A stretch of DNA of 64,000 bases from Blepharisma stoltei (taxonomy: Eukaryota > Ciliophora > Heterotrichea > Heterotrichida > Blepharismidae): assembly GCA_914767885.1 (NCBI GenBank), contig CAJZBQ010000044.1, positions 248,001 to 312,000 of the forward strand. Reading direction: 5' to 3'. Of the stretch, positions 19,981 to 28,982 are shown in pieces (the stretch's first letter is position 1; every line of letters begins with the position of its first letter). A program made the translations under genes and the position numbers. The notes beneath the pieces were generated by a model that was given only the letters and a program-made list of their open reading frames with translations, had not been told where the DNA came from and made no database searches.

Positions 19981-20679
19981 CTAAAAAAATATCCAATATA
20001 TTATATCTTTTTCTAAAGATGTGGCTTTTCTTTCATTCATGTTCTGTATTAAATTTCCTAATAACTCTTTCAATTTACTATTTTCTTGTCTTTTCGCATA
20101 AAGTTTAAGCTCATTTTCTGATAGCCTTGTTTGCATTACTTGTATATCATCATTAATCGCTTTCAATTGTTCAAGCAAATGATACTCATTCGGAGAAGTG
20201 TCACAAAGGTCCATCCCTGATTTACTTATCTTTGTATCAATTTGTTTTGAAAAATGTGAAAACTCACTAAAGGCTTTTTGGCTGCTATTCATATAATTGT
20301 CAGCTTCTTCTCTGAGTTCTGCTAGACTTTCTTTTATTTGTTGAGTTAAAATATGAGTACGGGAATTTTCTGGTAGAGAAATAGGGGATCTAGCCTGGCT
20401 GCTCATAAATTTAGAAGTAATTTCGCTTTCACTGTCTGAAAGCTCTTTTGGGGTGCTTTGTTTGGAATAATTTTTTATTCTGGGGTTTAAAGTTAGCCTT
20501 TTAGTTTTACGGTTGCTGAAAACTGCTTCTTTGGGTAAGGTTGGGGATCGAATTTGGTTAGAATTGGACCTCGCTCTAGGGTTTGAATCTGATTTCTTTG
20601 GGTGTTTGAAAAAATGCATAGATCCGTTGTCGAGTTTGTTAGGACGATTCCGAAATTGAGGTGTAAGATTATTCATCAA
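19981..20679 (-). CDS. hypothetical coiled-coil protein (232 aa)
   Basis: A Ser/Arg/Lys-rich N-terminal half (PKKSDSNPRARSNSNQIRSP) is followed by a coiled coil of about 100 residues (ILTQQIKESLAELREEADNY ... ENELKLYAKRQENSKLKELL). No family is recognised. It lies divergent from CK2 beta with about 240 bp between starts. Confidence 0.6.
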   Translation of the reverse strand: MMNNLTPQFRNRPNKLDNGSMHFFKHPKKSDSNPRARSNSNQIRSPTLPKEAVFSNRKTKRLTLNPRIKNYSKQSTPKELSDSESEITSKFMSSQARSPISLPENSRTHILTQQIKESLAELREEADNYMNSSQKAFSEFSHFSKQIDTKISKSGMDLCDTSPNEYHLLEQLKAINDDIQVMQTRLSENELKLYAKRQENSKLKELLGNLIQNMNERKATSLEKDIIYWIFF

Positions 20680-20919
20680 TTTAATTTTAAAAAATTATAT
20701 TTTGGTTTATTTAATAATTATTTCTGGCTCCGGCACAAATAATTAGTACCTTTATCAGTCTTTTAGGGAGAGCTATTTATAAATAGACGGTTCATCTATA
20801 TAAATTAAAAATTTATATCCAATTAATCCCAATTATTTAACTTATGTCATCCCAGTACAACAAAAACTAAAATTCATACAAACCCAAACTGTATTCTAGA
20901 TCTCTAATTATTTATTTAA

Positions 20920-22089
20920 ATGGAAGAACGCGGATGTAATTTTTCATTTAGCTGATGGAACCCCCTATGAAGAAGAGCTTACTTCTGATGGGTGGATCCA
21001 GTGGTTTTGCAGTCTTGAAGGTCACGAATTCTTTGCAGAAGTTGATGAAGATTTTATTAGAGATGGCTTTAACCTTTATGGTCTTGCAACAAGAGTTCCT
21101 CACTATCGTGAAGCCCTCGAAATGATTTTATCTCCTGGCACTCCAGATGACGATGATCTACAAGATGAACGATTTCTAGAACTTTATCAGGAAGCAACTG
21201 ATATTTATGGTTTGATCCACGCACGGTACATATTATCGCCACGTGGATTGGCGGTGATGAGAGAAAAATATTTATCCGGGAAATTTGGGACTTGCCCCAG
21301 AGTTATGTGTGAGCGGTCAAATGTGATTCCTGTAGGCGAGATTAGGCTTTTAAAGCTATTAAGCAGTTACAGGCTCGCTGTGTGAACTGTGATTCATCTG
21401 CCTTTCTTCGTAGATGGCAACTCATTAGCTGATTTTGCCAGATTTCTCTAGGCTAGGAGTAGTCATATACCTAGAGTGAAGTAACCCCTGACCACATCTG
21501 ATCTGGGGTTCAGCCTAGAAATTCGAAAAACGAATTTCTGGGAACTTGTGGTGAGCCTGGATACTCGAAGTCCAGGACGCAAAATCGATATTGCTTGAAG
21601 AAGCTGTCTTATAGGCTTAGCGAGTTAGGAAATGCTTGGTGACCCATTTCACTTCTCACAAGGAAATATCCAGTCTTGAAATAGGCTCTAAACGCAGCCA
21701 GATTTGCTTATTTATTATGCTGTCCATTTCTGGGTTGCCTAATATAATTAAAAATATGTGATCAAATCTGCAAGACGCCATATTTAATTATGGTTCCTGT
21801 AGGTATGTCTGATATTTTGAAGACATCAAGAGTTAAAATATTCTGCCCAAGGTGCCAAGAAGCATATATTCCTAAACACAAATATGCTGATGTTGATGGG
21901 GCGTATTTTGGGACATCATTTCCACACATTTTGTTGGAATCTTATAGTGATTTTTATGTTCTGCCACTTGCAACTGAATATATACCTAAAATTTATGGGT
22001 TTAAAATATATAAGCATAAGGGGTCAAAGTATTATCAAAATCAGAAAGAAGGTCAGAAATGCGATGATAGGAAAATAAATATACAGTAA
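20920..22089 (+). CDS. CSNK2B: casein kinase 2 regulatory subunit beta
   Basis: Exon 1 ATG GAA GAA CGC GGA T is joined over a 16-nt intron (20936-20951) to GWIQWFCSLEGHEFFAEVDE. The acidic loop (PDDDDLQDE), GLIHARYILSPRGLA and the zinc-ribbon cysteines CPRVMC ... CPRC are all family hallmarks, as is DGAYFGTSFPHILL. The zinc ribbon is split by insert E4 after VIPVG; removal gives 228 codons. CK2 beta forms the dimer that docks two catalytic alpha subunits. Confidence 0.95.
21324..21803 (-). mobile_element. insert E4: 454-bp retro-type insertion with 13-bp TSD
   Basis: TGATTCCTGTAGG (21324-21336) and TGGTTCCTGTAGG (21791-21803) flank the body. On the minus strand it begins TAATTAAATATGGCGTCTTGC with a 54-codon frame (one TGA), and it ends CTTTTAAAAGCCTAATCTCG. 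The duplication holds a TA, and excision there restores IPVGMSD of CK2 beta. Confidence 0.82.
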
Positions 22090-22149
22090 TGAATGTTATC
22101 TAGATTAGTAATTATCTGAATTAAATAATTTTCTTGAATAAAAAAGAAT

Positions 22150-23310
22150 TAGATTAGATTATGCTGCATATTTAAGGTCCTATACTTCTATGGAATGATT
22201 GAGCCGCCTGGAGGCATAAATAAATTGGGTGGCTTCCGCATCTGGTAAATCCAAGCTTAGGCCGAAAATCTGGTTTTAGATAGTGGTTGCCTTTTGGGTT
22301 GACGACCTTCCAATTTGATACCTTCGAATGTCTAGTTACTCCAAACTGCCCATCATTCCCTAGTCAGATCACCGAAGGCCTTTAACTCGAGGATCGCCTC
22401 GATAAGTGATGTCTGATTCGCCTCTCTTTTAAACCAAAGCAGCAACTTGAGCAAGGAAATCACCTTGCTTCATTTTTGGCGCCCACTGGCTTTTGTTTAA
22501 AAGAAATCATAAGTAACAGTTCATTGTATAAGACCCCAAACCATCGGCTTTAAGCTTAAGTCCTTAGCTGGACATTTGTGTCCCGGTTGGGTTTTCCCTC
22601 GTCCAGCAATGAAGGCATTGGGTCTTCCAGTGGGCGTTTGAGAAAAAAACGCTTTTTTACCCTAGAGACCACTAGTGACGACGAAAGCATTGCTGGCGCC
22701 AATACTAGCTAGGGATTTTATCCCTAGCTGGAACTCTAGTTACTCAAACAGCAACCGTCAAGTCCCAAACCTGTGTAATCCAAGGCTCCGAGACAACATC
22801 AAGAATCAGACCGAAAGCCGGAAGAGAGGTGTTTCTCATGGAAATGCTGACATACCCGGGAGGGTCGCTAGCATCTGAACGAGTCTTTTGCGAAGATTGT
22901 CTTGGGCGAGACGTTAAAGAAGAAGAAGAAGAAGAAGAAGAAGAAGAAGAAGAAGAAGAAGAAGAAGAAGAGAAGAAGAAGAAGAAGAAGAAGAAGAAGA
23001 AGAAGAAGAAGAAGAAGAGAAGAAGAAGAAGAAGAAGAAGAAGAAGAAGAAGAAGAAGAAGAGAAGAAGAAGAAGAAGAAGAAGAAGAAGAAGAAGAAGA
23101 AGAAGAAGAAGAAGAAAGAAGAAGAAGAAGAAGAAGAAGAAGAAGAAGAAGAAGAAGAAGAAGAAGAAGAAGAAGAAGAAGAAGAAGAAGAAGAAGAAGA
23201 AGAAGAAGAAGAAGAAGAAGAGAAGAAGAAGAAGAAGAAGAAGAAGAAGAAGAAGAGCCCTAATCTATAATTAATGTTAATGCTAATGCAGGGCCAACTT
23301 CAGACTTCAA
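22150..23310 (+). mobile_element. insert E9: GC-rich retro-like element related to E7, with GAA expansion
   Basis: A GC-richer block downstream of CK2 beta. Positions about 22700-22900 match the E7 ORF at both DNA and protein level (FIPSWNSS, VPNL, MLTYPG), but in two frames, so this copy is frameshifted. After it come a (GAA)n tract (22918-23257) and the shared tail CCCTAATCT..TAATTAATG. Boundaries are approximate; I found no clear target duplication. Confidence 0.6.
22918..23257. repeat. (GAA)n microsatellite, about 340 bp
   Basis: Nearly pure GAA triplets with about seven single-base slips that change phase. In E7 the matching position reads only GTAAAAGGAGGAAGA, so the tract expanded inside this copy. 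Long Glu/Lys/Arg frames through it are artefacts. Confidence 0.95.
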
Positions 23311-23430
23311 AATTCATGCCCTAATATATATGGGTAACTGTCACAAGAGAGGACAAGTGGTCATCACTCGCCCATTTTATTTATATGCATAGAAAAGAAT
23401 AATTAACTGTTTTTAATGCACGATTTCTTC

Positions 23431-23776
23431 TTACTCCCCTCCGTAAGCTAACAAAACATTGCTTGCTCAAGGAGGGGTTAATTTTTCTTTAAAAATTTAA
23501 AAATTTTATAGTAAATATTTTTTTTTTAAATTTAAAAAAAGCCCAATTCACGAAAATTGGAAAGGAAATATTAATTTAATTTGTAAAATTTTATGTTTTA
23601 AAAATGTAAGTTGTTTAAAATTAAGCAGAATTAGCTAGAGATTTCATTATACTAATTATCACTTACATATAAAAACATTTTTATTTAAAACAAATTTTTG
23701 TTCGCTCATCAAGGCGAGTTTTTGGGCAAAAAATAGGTTTTTCTAATGTTTTGTTCGATCACTGATGGGGGAGTTA
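23431..23776. mobile_element. MITE/IES copy 7 (reverse orientation, diverged), TSD TTA
   Basis: Left TTACTCCCCTCCGTAAGC with the hairpin just inside. The right end is the inverse of the long side, ending GGGGGAGTTA. TTA flanks at 23431-23433 and 23774-23776. It is diverged from copies 1-5 but alignable throughout. It lies intergenic, just upstream of the LamG gene. Confidence 0.8.
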
Positions 23777-23937
23777 AGCAATTTTATTCTAAAATAAATA
23801 AATCAAGCTCTAGATAAAAAATTTTAACAGAAAAGAAAAAGGCCGCTTGCTGATTAAAAAGCCAATGATTTATTTTCTTTTATATTAATTTAAAGCAAAG
23901 TGTCAGTTAATAATTTGAAGGGATTTTTGAATTCAAA

Positions 23938-24979
23938 ATGGAAAATGTAAAAGTTTTGCTTTTTGTACTCTTGGGACTAATTGTGAGCTCTTCTTATTTG
24001 TAAATGATAGCATAGACAAGACTGTTTAAACATCCCTTTTACACTATGTATGAACAAAAAATCATACGCAATTGCTGATTTAAACAAGATTAACACGCTT
24101 ATAGGCTGATGGACTTTTGACGATAAATTTGGGCACGATTATTCTCACCATATAAACCCGCTTGAAACTGTTCCAATGGCTGGACCTGGGCAAAGTAATC
24201 TCTAATTAGAGAAAGGGTCTTCTTTATATTTTGACAGCACAAACCAAGGTGTAATTCCTCATATATCATACTACGAAATTTCTGAGTTTTCTGTTATGTT
24301 TTGAATATTTTTAACAAAAGATTCCACTGGAGCGTGAAGGACAATTTTTCATAAAGGACAAAATTCAAATGAACTCACCCCTACAGTACTTTTATGGCCT
24401 AAAGAAAGGCGACTTCATGCAAGAGTTAGCACAGACTATAACTGAAATGAAGGAGTTGACTCAACTGCTATTATTAATATGAGGAAATGGGCCCACATTT
24501 CACTTGTAGGGAGCGGCCAATTATTGCAATTATATATAAACGGGTATTTGGATAATCAAATCATACTGCATGGAAATATTCAGTATAACAGAGGTGACAT
24601 TTTTCTTGGAAAAGATCCATGGCATATGGGCTTTTCAGGATATTTTGATGATTTAAGATTATATGATGCAGCAATTCATGAAAAAGATTTACTCGCTTTA
24701 GCAGAATCTGCTTCTCCTATGGCTGCCGCGAATGGTGTTATGCTTGGTTGCCAGTCTTGCAGCTATCCTGATGCAACCTCTGGTTGTATTGACAATTATC
24801 ATATATGTTCTCTTGAAGAGCTCTACAGTGGCTCCTATGAAGTAGCAAGATCTATGGGCTGGTTTAAATCAAGCCCAGACGTTTGAGTCCACAACACCCC
24901 AGAGAATCATTCCACCAAATCAGAAGAAATGTACGATTCTGACGTATTTAAGTTAGGATTATGCTGCAGAGATTATTAA
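23938..24979 (+). CDS. secreted LamG/concanavalin-A-like protein (336 aa)
   Basis: A signal peptide MENVKVLLFVLLGLIVSS is followed by two tiny introns (16 nt at 24000-24015, 15 nt at 24195-24209). The ordered part is a LamG-type jelly roll (LIGWWTFDDKFGHDYS ... AHISLVGSGQLLQLYINGYL ... DIFLGKDPWHMGFSGYFDDLRLYD). A Cys-rich C-terminus (GCQSCSYPDATSGCIDNYHIC) ends in CC. TGA = Trp occurs at several positions. Probably extracellular or cortical sugar/ligand binding; function unknown. Confidence 0.8.
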
Positions 24980-24995
24980 TTTAATTATAAATAGC

Positions 24996-27214
24996 TTATA
25001 AGCAATCTTCTCCTAATAGCCCATGATATTTAGCAACCCCTTTTTTTCTTTCATCAATAACCCATTGAAATGAAGTATTATTTAAAATTTCATCAAATAA
25101 GCTTGGGTTGTATCCTAATGCGTATTCTAATTCGATTATATCTATAGTCATTTTGGAATTCATAGCTTCTTTTGCTTTGGTGTTAGAAGTAATTCCTGGG
25201 TCATAATTTGCTTCGATAAACCAGAGCTTCATGTTATCGTCCATAATAAAATCTAGCCCAAATAGCTCAAAAAGCTGAGGATGCCTGGGAAGCCTATGAA
25301 GGGCAGATCGCATAATGTGAATGATGGCTGATTTTATAGTGGGCCGAAATTCTTTTTCTAGTCAATCAGAGCCAGCGTCCTTTCTCTCGACTAGATAGTC
25401 GAGAAATTGAGGGTACATTCAGCCTAAATCTTCTAGAGTTTCTGAAATAAGCTCACTTGTGTAGTTGTTTGCTTTAAAATAGCCCTTTGCTTGACCTGTG
25501 TTTGTAATGTGCCGCCAGCCATCAGTTGAGGTGATATTAAACTCATCAACAGAAATCCTTAAGAATCCATCGTGGTATAATACCATCAATGGATCCATAC
25601 TGGCTACAAACATATAAGCTCTGAAATCGAATTTTTTGCCATTTATTAAGTATGGATTGCTTATGTATTTTTGAGCAATTCGTCCACTGTGAGATTTACA
25701 GCTGCCACTTTTCTCAAAGTCTTCTAAAAACGTTGAAGATAATTGTTTGTCTACAACTTTCACCCCAAAGCCTTGGTTACTTTCTTTTGCTTCTTTATAA
25801 ATCCATTGGAGCTCATTTTGTGATATATGTTCCTTGCAGATAAATGAAAATAATATACTTTTACATTTTCTATAAGAGTATTTATCTAAAATATCATATT
25901 TTCTTTTAGGTTTTGCATAAAAAGAGCACACTCTTTTTCGTTACTCAAAATTAATGTATATGGAGTAAATGCTCATATATCAAAACATTGTTTTCGACCA
26001 CTAAACTGCTCACTCCCCCACCCCTCCGTGAGTGAACAAAACCATTAGAAAAATCGCTATTTTTGCCCAAAAACCCATAAGGAAATCTTGAGCTAATTCT
26101 GTTTAATTTTAAACGAATTGCTTTTTAAAACATAAATTTTATAAATTAAATTAATATTTCTTTCCGATTTTTGCGAATTAGGATTTTTTTTAAATTTCTA
26201 AAACAAATTTTTTTTAAAATTTATATATAAATTTTTTAAAAAAAAAAAATTAACCCCCCTCCGTGAGTGAACAAAATTTTTTTGTTCACTCACGGAGTGG
26301 GGGGGGAGTCAGAATATTTTACTAAGTCCATAATACTTTCATCTTTTGCGTCAATATAGGTATTTCCTGGAATGTGATTATATCGTTGCCCAGGACACAC
26401 AAAATGTTTCCCAATTTCCATAAACTGATGTGTATTGAATACCATATGGAAAAACATTGTGATATTTAAAGGCAAATGAGCAGGCTTATTTTTACGTACA
26501 TTTGTTAAGTAATATTCAGGATATACAACATTGTAATTTTCTATAACTCCTCCCCTTTAAGCAAACACCAATATTAGAAAAATCACATTTTTTGGGTAAA
26601 AAATCACTTTCCATGAACTAACAATAAATTTATTAATAAAAAATTTTGATGGAAAAATATTTTGACGTATAAGTGATAAATATTAAAAATTAAATTTGTA
26701 GCTAATCTGCTAAATTTTAAACAGCTTGCATTCTAAAACATAAACTAAATTAATTGTAATTTCCAATTTTGCGAAATAGGATTTTTTAAATTTTGAGAAA
26801 AAAAAACTTACTATAAAATTCCATTTATGAACAAATAAAATTTTTTTGTTCGATCATATAGGGAGCAAGTGTTTTTTTAGTAAAATATCATTTGGGGAAG
26901 TTCGAATAAATTATCTTGTCCTCATGCACCGGAAGTCCTCTTGAGTCCAGCTTAACAGGGTTATTTAGTCTATATTCCTTAACACTATCACAATAATCGT
27001 CATCTGCAAGGATTTTATGAAAATTAGGTTGATAATTTATTGTGCTTAAATAATATTTTCAAGCTTCAGATTCTTCATAGTTTTTATGTGTGATTTCTTC
27101 ATAGATTTTCTTTAAAAAAGTTTCTTTTGAGATAGGGTGGCTTAAATAGATGCTTAAAATGTTCAAAAGCAGCAAAACGGATATGAGAGATACTACCACT
27201 GTAAATAATTTCAT
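24996..27214 (-). CDS. tubulin-tyrosine-ligase-like enzyme with N-terminal signal anchor (514 aa)
   Basis: Begins MKLFTVVVSLISVLLLLNIL (signal peptide or anchor). Three IESs (26544-26879, 26010-26311, 25856-25898) are removed to give 515 codons including stop. TTL motifs are WIYKEAKESNQGFGVKVV, AQKYISNPYLINGKKFDFRA (ATP-binding), FELFGLDFIMDDNMKLWFIE and NYDPG. TGA codes for Trp at FDIWAF and elsewhere. TTLLs ligate Tyr, Glu or Gly to tubulin or other proteins. The N-terminal hydrophobic segment is unusual and suggests a secretory-pathway location. Confidence 0.82.
25856..25898. other. 41-bp TA-bounded IES in the TTLL gene
   Basis: A stop-containing AT-rich segment splits LFMQNLKEN from LFSFICKEH. 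Collapsing TA 25897-25898 onto 25856-25857 gives GAA AAT ATA TTA TTT in frame. It is the shortest IES placed in this window. Confidence 0.7.
26010..26311. mobile_element. MITE/IES copy 4, TSD TCA
   Basis: A shorter copy (internal CACCCTCCGTGAG..TTAATAG section deleted) with an intact right hairpin. TCA flanks (26010-26012, 26309-26311). Collapsing them gives TAT TCT GAG CAG TTT in frame in the TTLL gene. It is a second clear non-TA junction. Confidence 0.88.
26544..26879. mobile_element. degenerate MITE/IES (copy 8) in the TTLL gene
   Basis: The left end TAACTCCTCCCCTTTAAGC and the body (ATAAGTGATAAATATTAAAAATT..) follow the MITE, but the ends have decayed to GGGAGCAAG. The frame is restored only with TA 26544-26545 and TA 26878-26879 (TTT ACT ATA GAA AAT). 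This implies the working boundary has shifted about 10 bp outside the original MITE end. Confidence 0.65.
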
Positions 27215-27237
27215 ATTATATTTATAAAAAGTCTCAT

Positions 27238-28331
27238 TTACTTTAGAGCTTTATTTAGGATTTTCCAACTAAAGAACAAAATTATACATGCTACTCCTAG
27301 TAAGATGTGTATAAAAGTTTTTATTCATACACTTTCCAATTCTGTTTCAATGCTTTTCATTGCATCTAGTAATGAATTTAGCTTAGCTTTGTAGTCTTTA
27401 TCGAAATTTTCAGCTTCTTCTGCGTTTTTTTTGATTTTTTGATGCAGATCTTTTATATATATTAAAATGGCGAATCAAGCCAACCTCTAACTCCTCTAGA
27501 GGGGCCTTAATGAAAACCCAGGATTTTGAGGGAGGAAGATAAATTTCGCTGGTGCAGGTGGAGCGGTGATGCTGAGCTGATTATCCAAAATTAATATTTT
27601 TCCTCATGATAAATGGGACACAAAGCCGGAAGGGCTCTATAAGCTTTATCAAAAAAAGATTTCTTGGATAATTTGGACATTTACCCAGTGTGCTAAGGTA
27701 TTGCACCCTAAGCTTTGAATTTACATTGTACCCAACAGCTGACAAGAAAATTCGGACTTTTGAATTTTCTTTGGAGGCAATCTATGGTGTGGCAAGATGG
27801 CAAACAAATTAGATTTATGAGGAGAAAGCTCAGGCCCTAGTGAGAAGAGAGCAGCTCAGTTCAAGGCTTGTGCGAGCTAAAAAGCAAACAGTAGAATAGG
27901 CATAGAAGTAAATTGGGGGTTTTTAACTCTACAGTGGGCTTCTCTACAATCTAGCATGAATAACGATGCAGATCTTTTTCTTCATATTCCACAATTTTAC
28001 CTTCTAATGCAGATAAATTTTCACCTAACTTATCAAATGATGCAATAGCATCACGGGTCTTATTTTCATTGATTTCCATAGTGCTTTTTGCTAATTCTGA
28101 TGCAAATCTATCAAGATTATCAAGTGATCTTCCGATTCTGAATAAATTATCTCTGAGATTATTGATTTCAGTCATGACTGACATGATATAGGATTCTTGA
28201 CTGATATCTTTGAGCTCATGCACCAAGTCGGACACTAAGCCTGCTTCATTTTCAAGCTCTTTTTCTGTTTTAGCCAGCTCAATTATTTCTTCTCCGTGAC
28301 TGATAACTCAGAAAATGAAGAACCATATCAT
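27238..28331 (-). CDS. coiled-coil protein with signal peptide and C-terminal membrane helix (189 aa)
   Basis: MIWFFIFWVISHG (Trp from TGA) is a likely signal peptide. The middle is helical (EINNLRDNLFRIGRSLDNL ... KLGENLSALEGKIVEYEEKD). After insert E5 is removed the frame continues LHQKIKKNAEEAE and ends with a membrane helix (TFIHILLGVACIILFFS). No family is recognised. Without removal of E5 the product would stop after about 110 residues. Confidence 0.65.
27441..27978 (+). mobile_element. insert E5: 510-bp retro-type insertion with 14-bp TSD lacking TA
   Basis: GATGCAGATCTTTT at 27441-27454 and 27965-27978. Read on the plus strand the body starts ATATATATTAAAATGGCGAA and ends CAATCTAGCATGAATAAC. 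The duplication itself contains no TA, and the available TA pairs near the ends do not restore the host frame; only collapsing the whole duplication does. Confidence 0.82.
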
Positions 28332-28407
28332 TTGAAAAGATTTATTTAAAAGTGAACAATAATAAAAAGATGAGCTAGAAAGTGAATTTACTAACCTTTA
28401 TATTTAA

Positions 28408-28496
28408 TATAGTTAACTACACTGACTGGCACGGGGTGCTTTTGGCTCGAAACTGAGCCAAAAGCAACCCGTGCCAGTCAGTGTAGTTCACTATAT
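28408..28496. repeat. palindrome P3 (about 89 bp)
   Basis: Near-perfect inverted arms of about 42 bp (AGTTAACTACACTGACTGGC ... and inverse) around a 4-5-nt loop, flanked by ATAT on both sides. It lies between the coiled-coil gene and tRNA-Trp. Probably a small palindromic IES or MITE. As a transcript it would form a long hairpin. Confidence 0.75.
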
Positions 28497-28659
28497 AAAG
28501 AATGTGAGGGATTTTTATACGAGATCTTTATTATAGTCTTTAAAAATTATTGTTATATAGCAAGCTATTAAATAGAGGATTAAGAGTATTTGGGATAGCT
28601 AAAAGAAATTTATGTGACGGAGAAACATATAATGAGGTTATAGAGGTGAAATAAAAAAG

Positions 28660-28732
28660 TGAACCCAGAGCGACTTGAACGCCCAACCTGCGGATTTGGA
28701 GTCCGTTGCACTACCAGTTGTGCTATGGGTCC
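28660..28732 (-). tRNA. tRNA-Trp (anticodon CCA) with a 4-bp anticodon stem
   Basis: Cloverleaf: acceptor GGACCCA/TGGGTTC, D-stem GCAC/GTGC, anticodon arm ACGGA-CTCCAAA-TCCGC, T-arm GGGCG-TTCAAGT-CGCTC, discriminator A and a downstream T run. Pair 27-43 is A.C, so only four pairs (28-42 to 31-39) close the anticodon loop. A shortened stem in tRNA-Trp(CCA) is known to favour reading UGA in other recoded eukaryotes. The only Trp tRNA in the window has anticodon CCA although UGA codons abound. Confidence 0.93.
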
Positions 28733-28982
28733 TGCTTATTTTTCTGTAGTCTTGGCACGAATTTAAAGTCTTAATTTGAATATCTAATATAAAAAACCTC
28801 TCTAGATCGAAAAAAATAAGTGTATGCAAGAAAGTATGGACCACTTTGGTCAGACCTTGAATTTTCCACATTTATTCATTTATCTATGAAATTCAATATA
28901 TTTTTAAGGTTTATTAGCGTTCTTTCAGTAAATCAGACAAACTCTATTCATATTATAAATCTATTTTACAAAAATAATTAAA

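Noticed and set aside
22829-23270. Long frames rich in Glu, Lys and Arg
   Set aside because: They are readings of a pure (GAA)n microsatellite in different phases, not proteins.
22150-23300. rRNA or snRNA gene as explanation for the GC-rich block
   Set aside because: No recognisable rRNA core, Sm site or snRNA motif; the match to E7 and the coding-like frames explain it better.
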